A stretch of 7,230 nucleotides of DNA from assembly GCA_943327965.2 (NCBI GenBank), contig CALPYQ020000081.1:1-7230 (forward strand). Reading direction: 5' to 3'. This document shows, piece by piece, positions 7,115 through 7,230 of the stretch. Under the pieces are notes generated by a model. That model was not told the DNA's origin. It saw only the letters and a list, made by a program, of their open reading frames with translations, and did no database searches. The position numbers were made by a program, and so were the translations under genes. Every line of letters starts with the position of its first letter. Positions within the stretch are counted from its first letter, which is position 1. Source of the stretch: Singulisphaera sp. GP187 (GTDB lineage: Bacteria > Pseudomonadota > Gammaproteobacteria > Burkholderiales > Burkholderiaceae_C).

Positions 7115-7230
7115 AAAAAATCATCCATTAACTTTGGGGTACCTTGCGCATTGTGCAATGCGTCAAGATCTGGCCCCTCTATTGTAGGTGGGCTGAGATG
7201 TTGAATGATCAAATCAGGTACGATCCAGCC
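7115..7230 (-). promoter_or_regulatory. Upstream region of the phosphomutase gene with candidate -10 box
   Basis: These 116 bases to the window edge hold no convincing gene. On the - strand TACAAT (7186-7181) matches TATAAT at 5 of 6 positions. The best -35-like hexamer, TTGATC (7212-7207), is 20 bases away, longer than ideal, so the promoter may be weak or activator-dependent. A start near 7174 would give a leader of about 60 bases containing the palindrome at 7147-7162. Confidence 0.3.
7147..7162. repeat. 16-base inverted repeat in the phosphomutase leader
   Basis: CGCATTG (7147-7153) and CAATGCG (7156-7162) are perfect inverted arms around a 2-base centre. The symmetry and tight spacing resemble a dimeric regulator operator rather than a terminator, since the loop is too small and no T run follows. 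It lies about 20 bases downstream of the candidate -10 box. The binding protein, if any, is unknown. Confidence 0.4.

Noticed and set aside
7122..7128. Upstream ATGs at 7128 and 7124 (- strand) as alternative phosphomutase starts
   Set aside because: Both are out of frame with the conserved protein; the ATG at 7114 gives the expected family N-terminus.
7161..7166. TTGACG on the - strand as a -35 box for the phosphomutase gene
   Set aside because: It is 5 of 6 to consensus, but the sequence 16-18 bases downstream (around GGTACC) is nothing like a -10 box, and the hexamer overlaps the palindrome.
1..7230. A novel defence, mobile or biosynthetic system
   Set aside because: All six genes belong to known envelope, efflux or enzyme families. 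I found no repeat arrays, integrases, transposases, toxin-antitoxin pairs or unexplained long non-coding stretches.

Overview
The window reads as part of a Gram-negative chromosome. The proteins (an HAE1-type RND pump, a TolC channel, a Kdo transferase and an AlgC-type phosphohexomutase), the moderate base composition and the order PCMT-like / rhodanese / tolC / convergent waaA together suggest a betaproteobacterium of the Burkholderiales, possibly Comamonadaceae and Limnohabitans-like. The placement is inferred from protein style and gene order, not from a database match.

Left half, + strand (1-4373): the 3' part of an RND multidrug-efflux permease enters from the left edge (its first four membrane helices and N-terminal porter domain lie outside). 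A 56-base gap with a plausible sigma70 promoter and a good ribosome binding site follows. Then come three closely spaced genes: a PCMT-family methyltransferase-like protein, a single-domain rhodanese, and tolC. The RND pump and TolC are the inner- and outer-membrane parts expected of a tripartite efflux machine. The two small cytoplasmic enzymes between them have no obvious role in it.

Right half, - strand (7114-4351): an AlgC/ManB-type phosphomannomutase/phosphoglucomutase followed 25 bases later by waaA, the Kdo transferase of lipid A-core assembly. Both serve the cell envelope: one makes sugar-phosphate precursors, the other attaches Kdo to lipid A. The left arm also ends in an outer-membrane protein, so the whole window concerns the cell envelope.

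The arms meet tail to tail. The last 23 bases of tolC and waaA overlap, and a perfect 8-bp stem with a UUCG loop just past the tolC stop, probably the tolC terminator, lies inside waaA codons on the other strand. Other points of interest are a PCMT-like protein lacking the canonical substrate-site motif, a waaA gene with no ATG start or visible ribosome binding site, a TolC gate in which one of two aspartates is asparagine, and a 16-base palindrome in the leader of the phosphomutase gene. I see no mobile element, CRISPR array, RNA gene, phage gene or defence cluster. This is ordinary housekeeping and efflux territory, and I do not find a clearly undescribed system.
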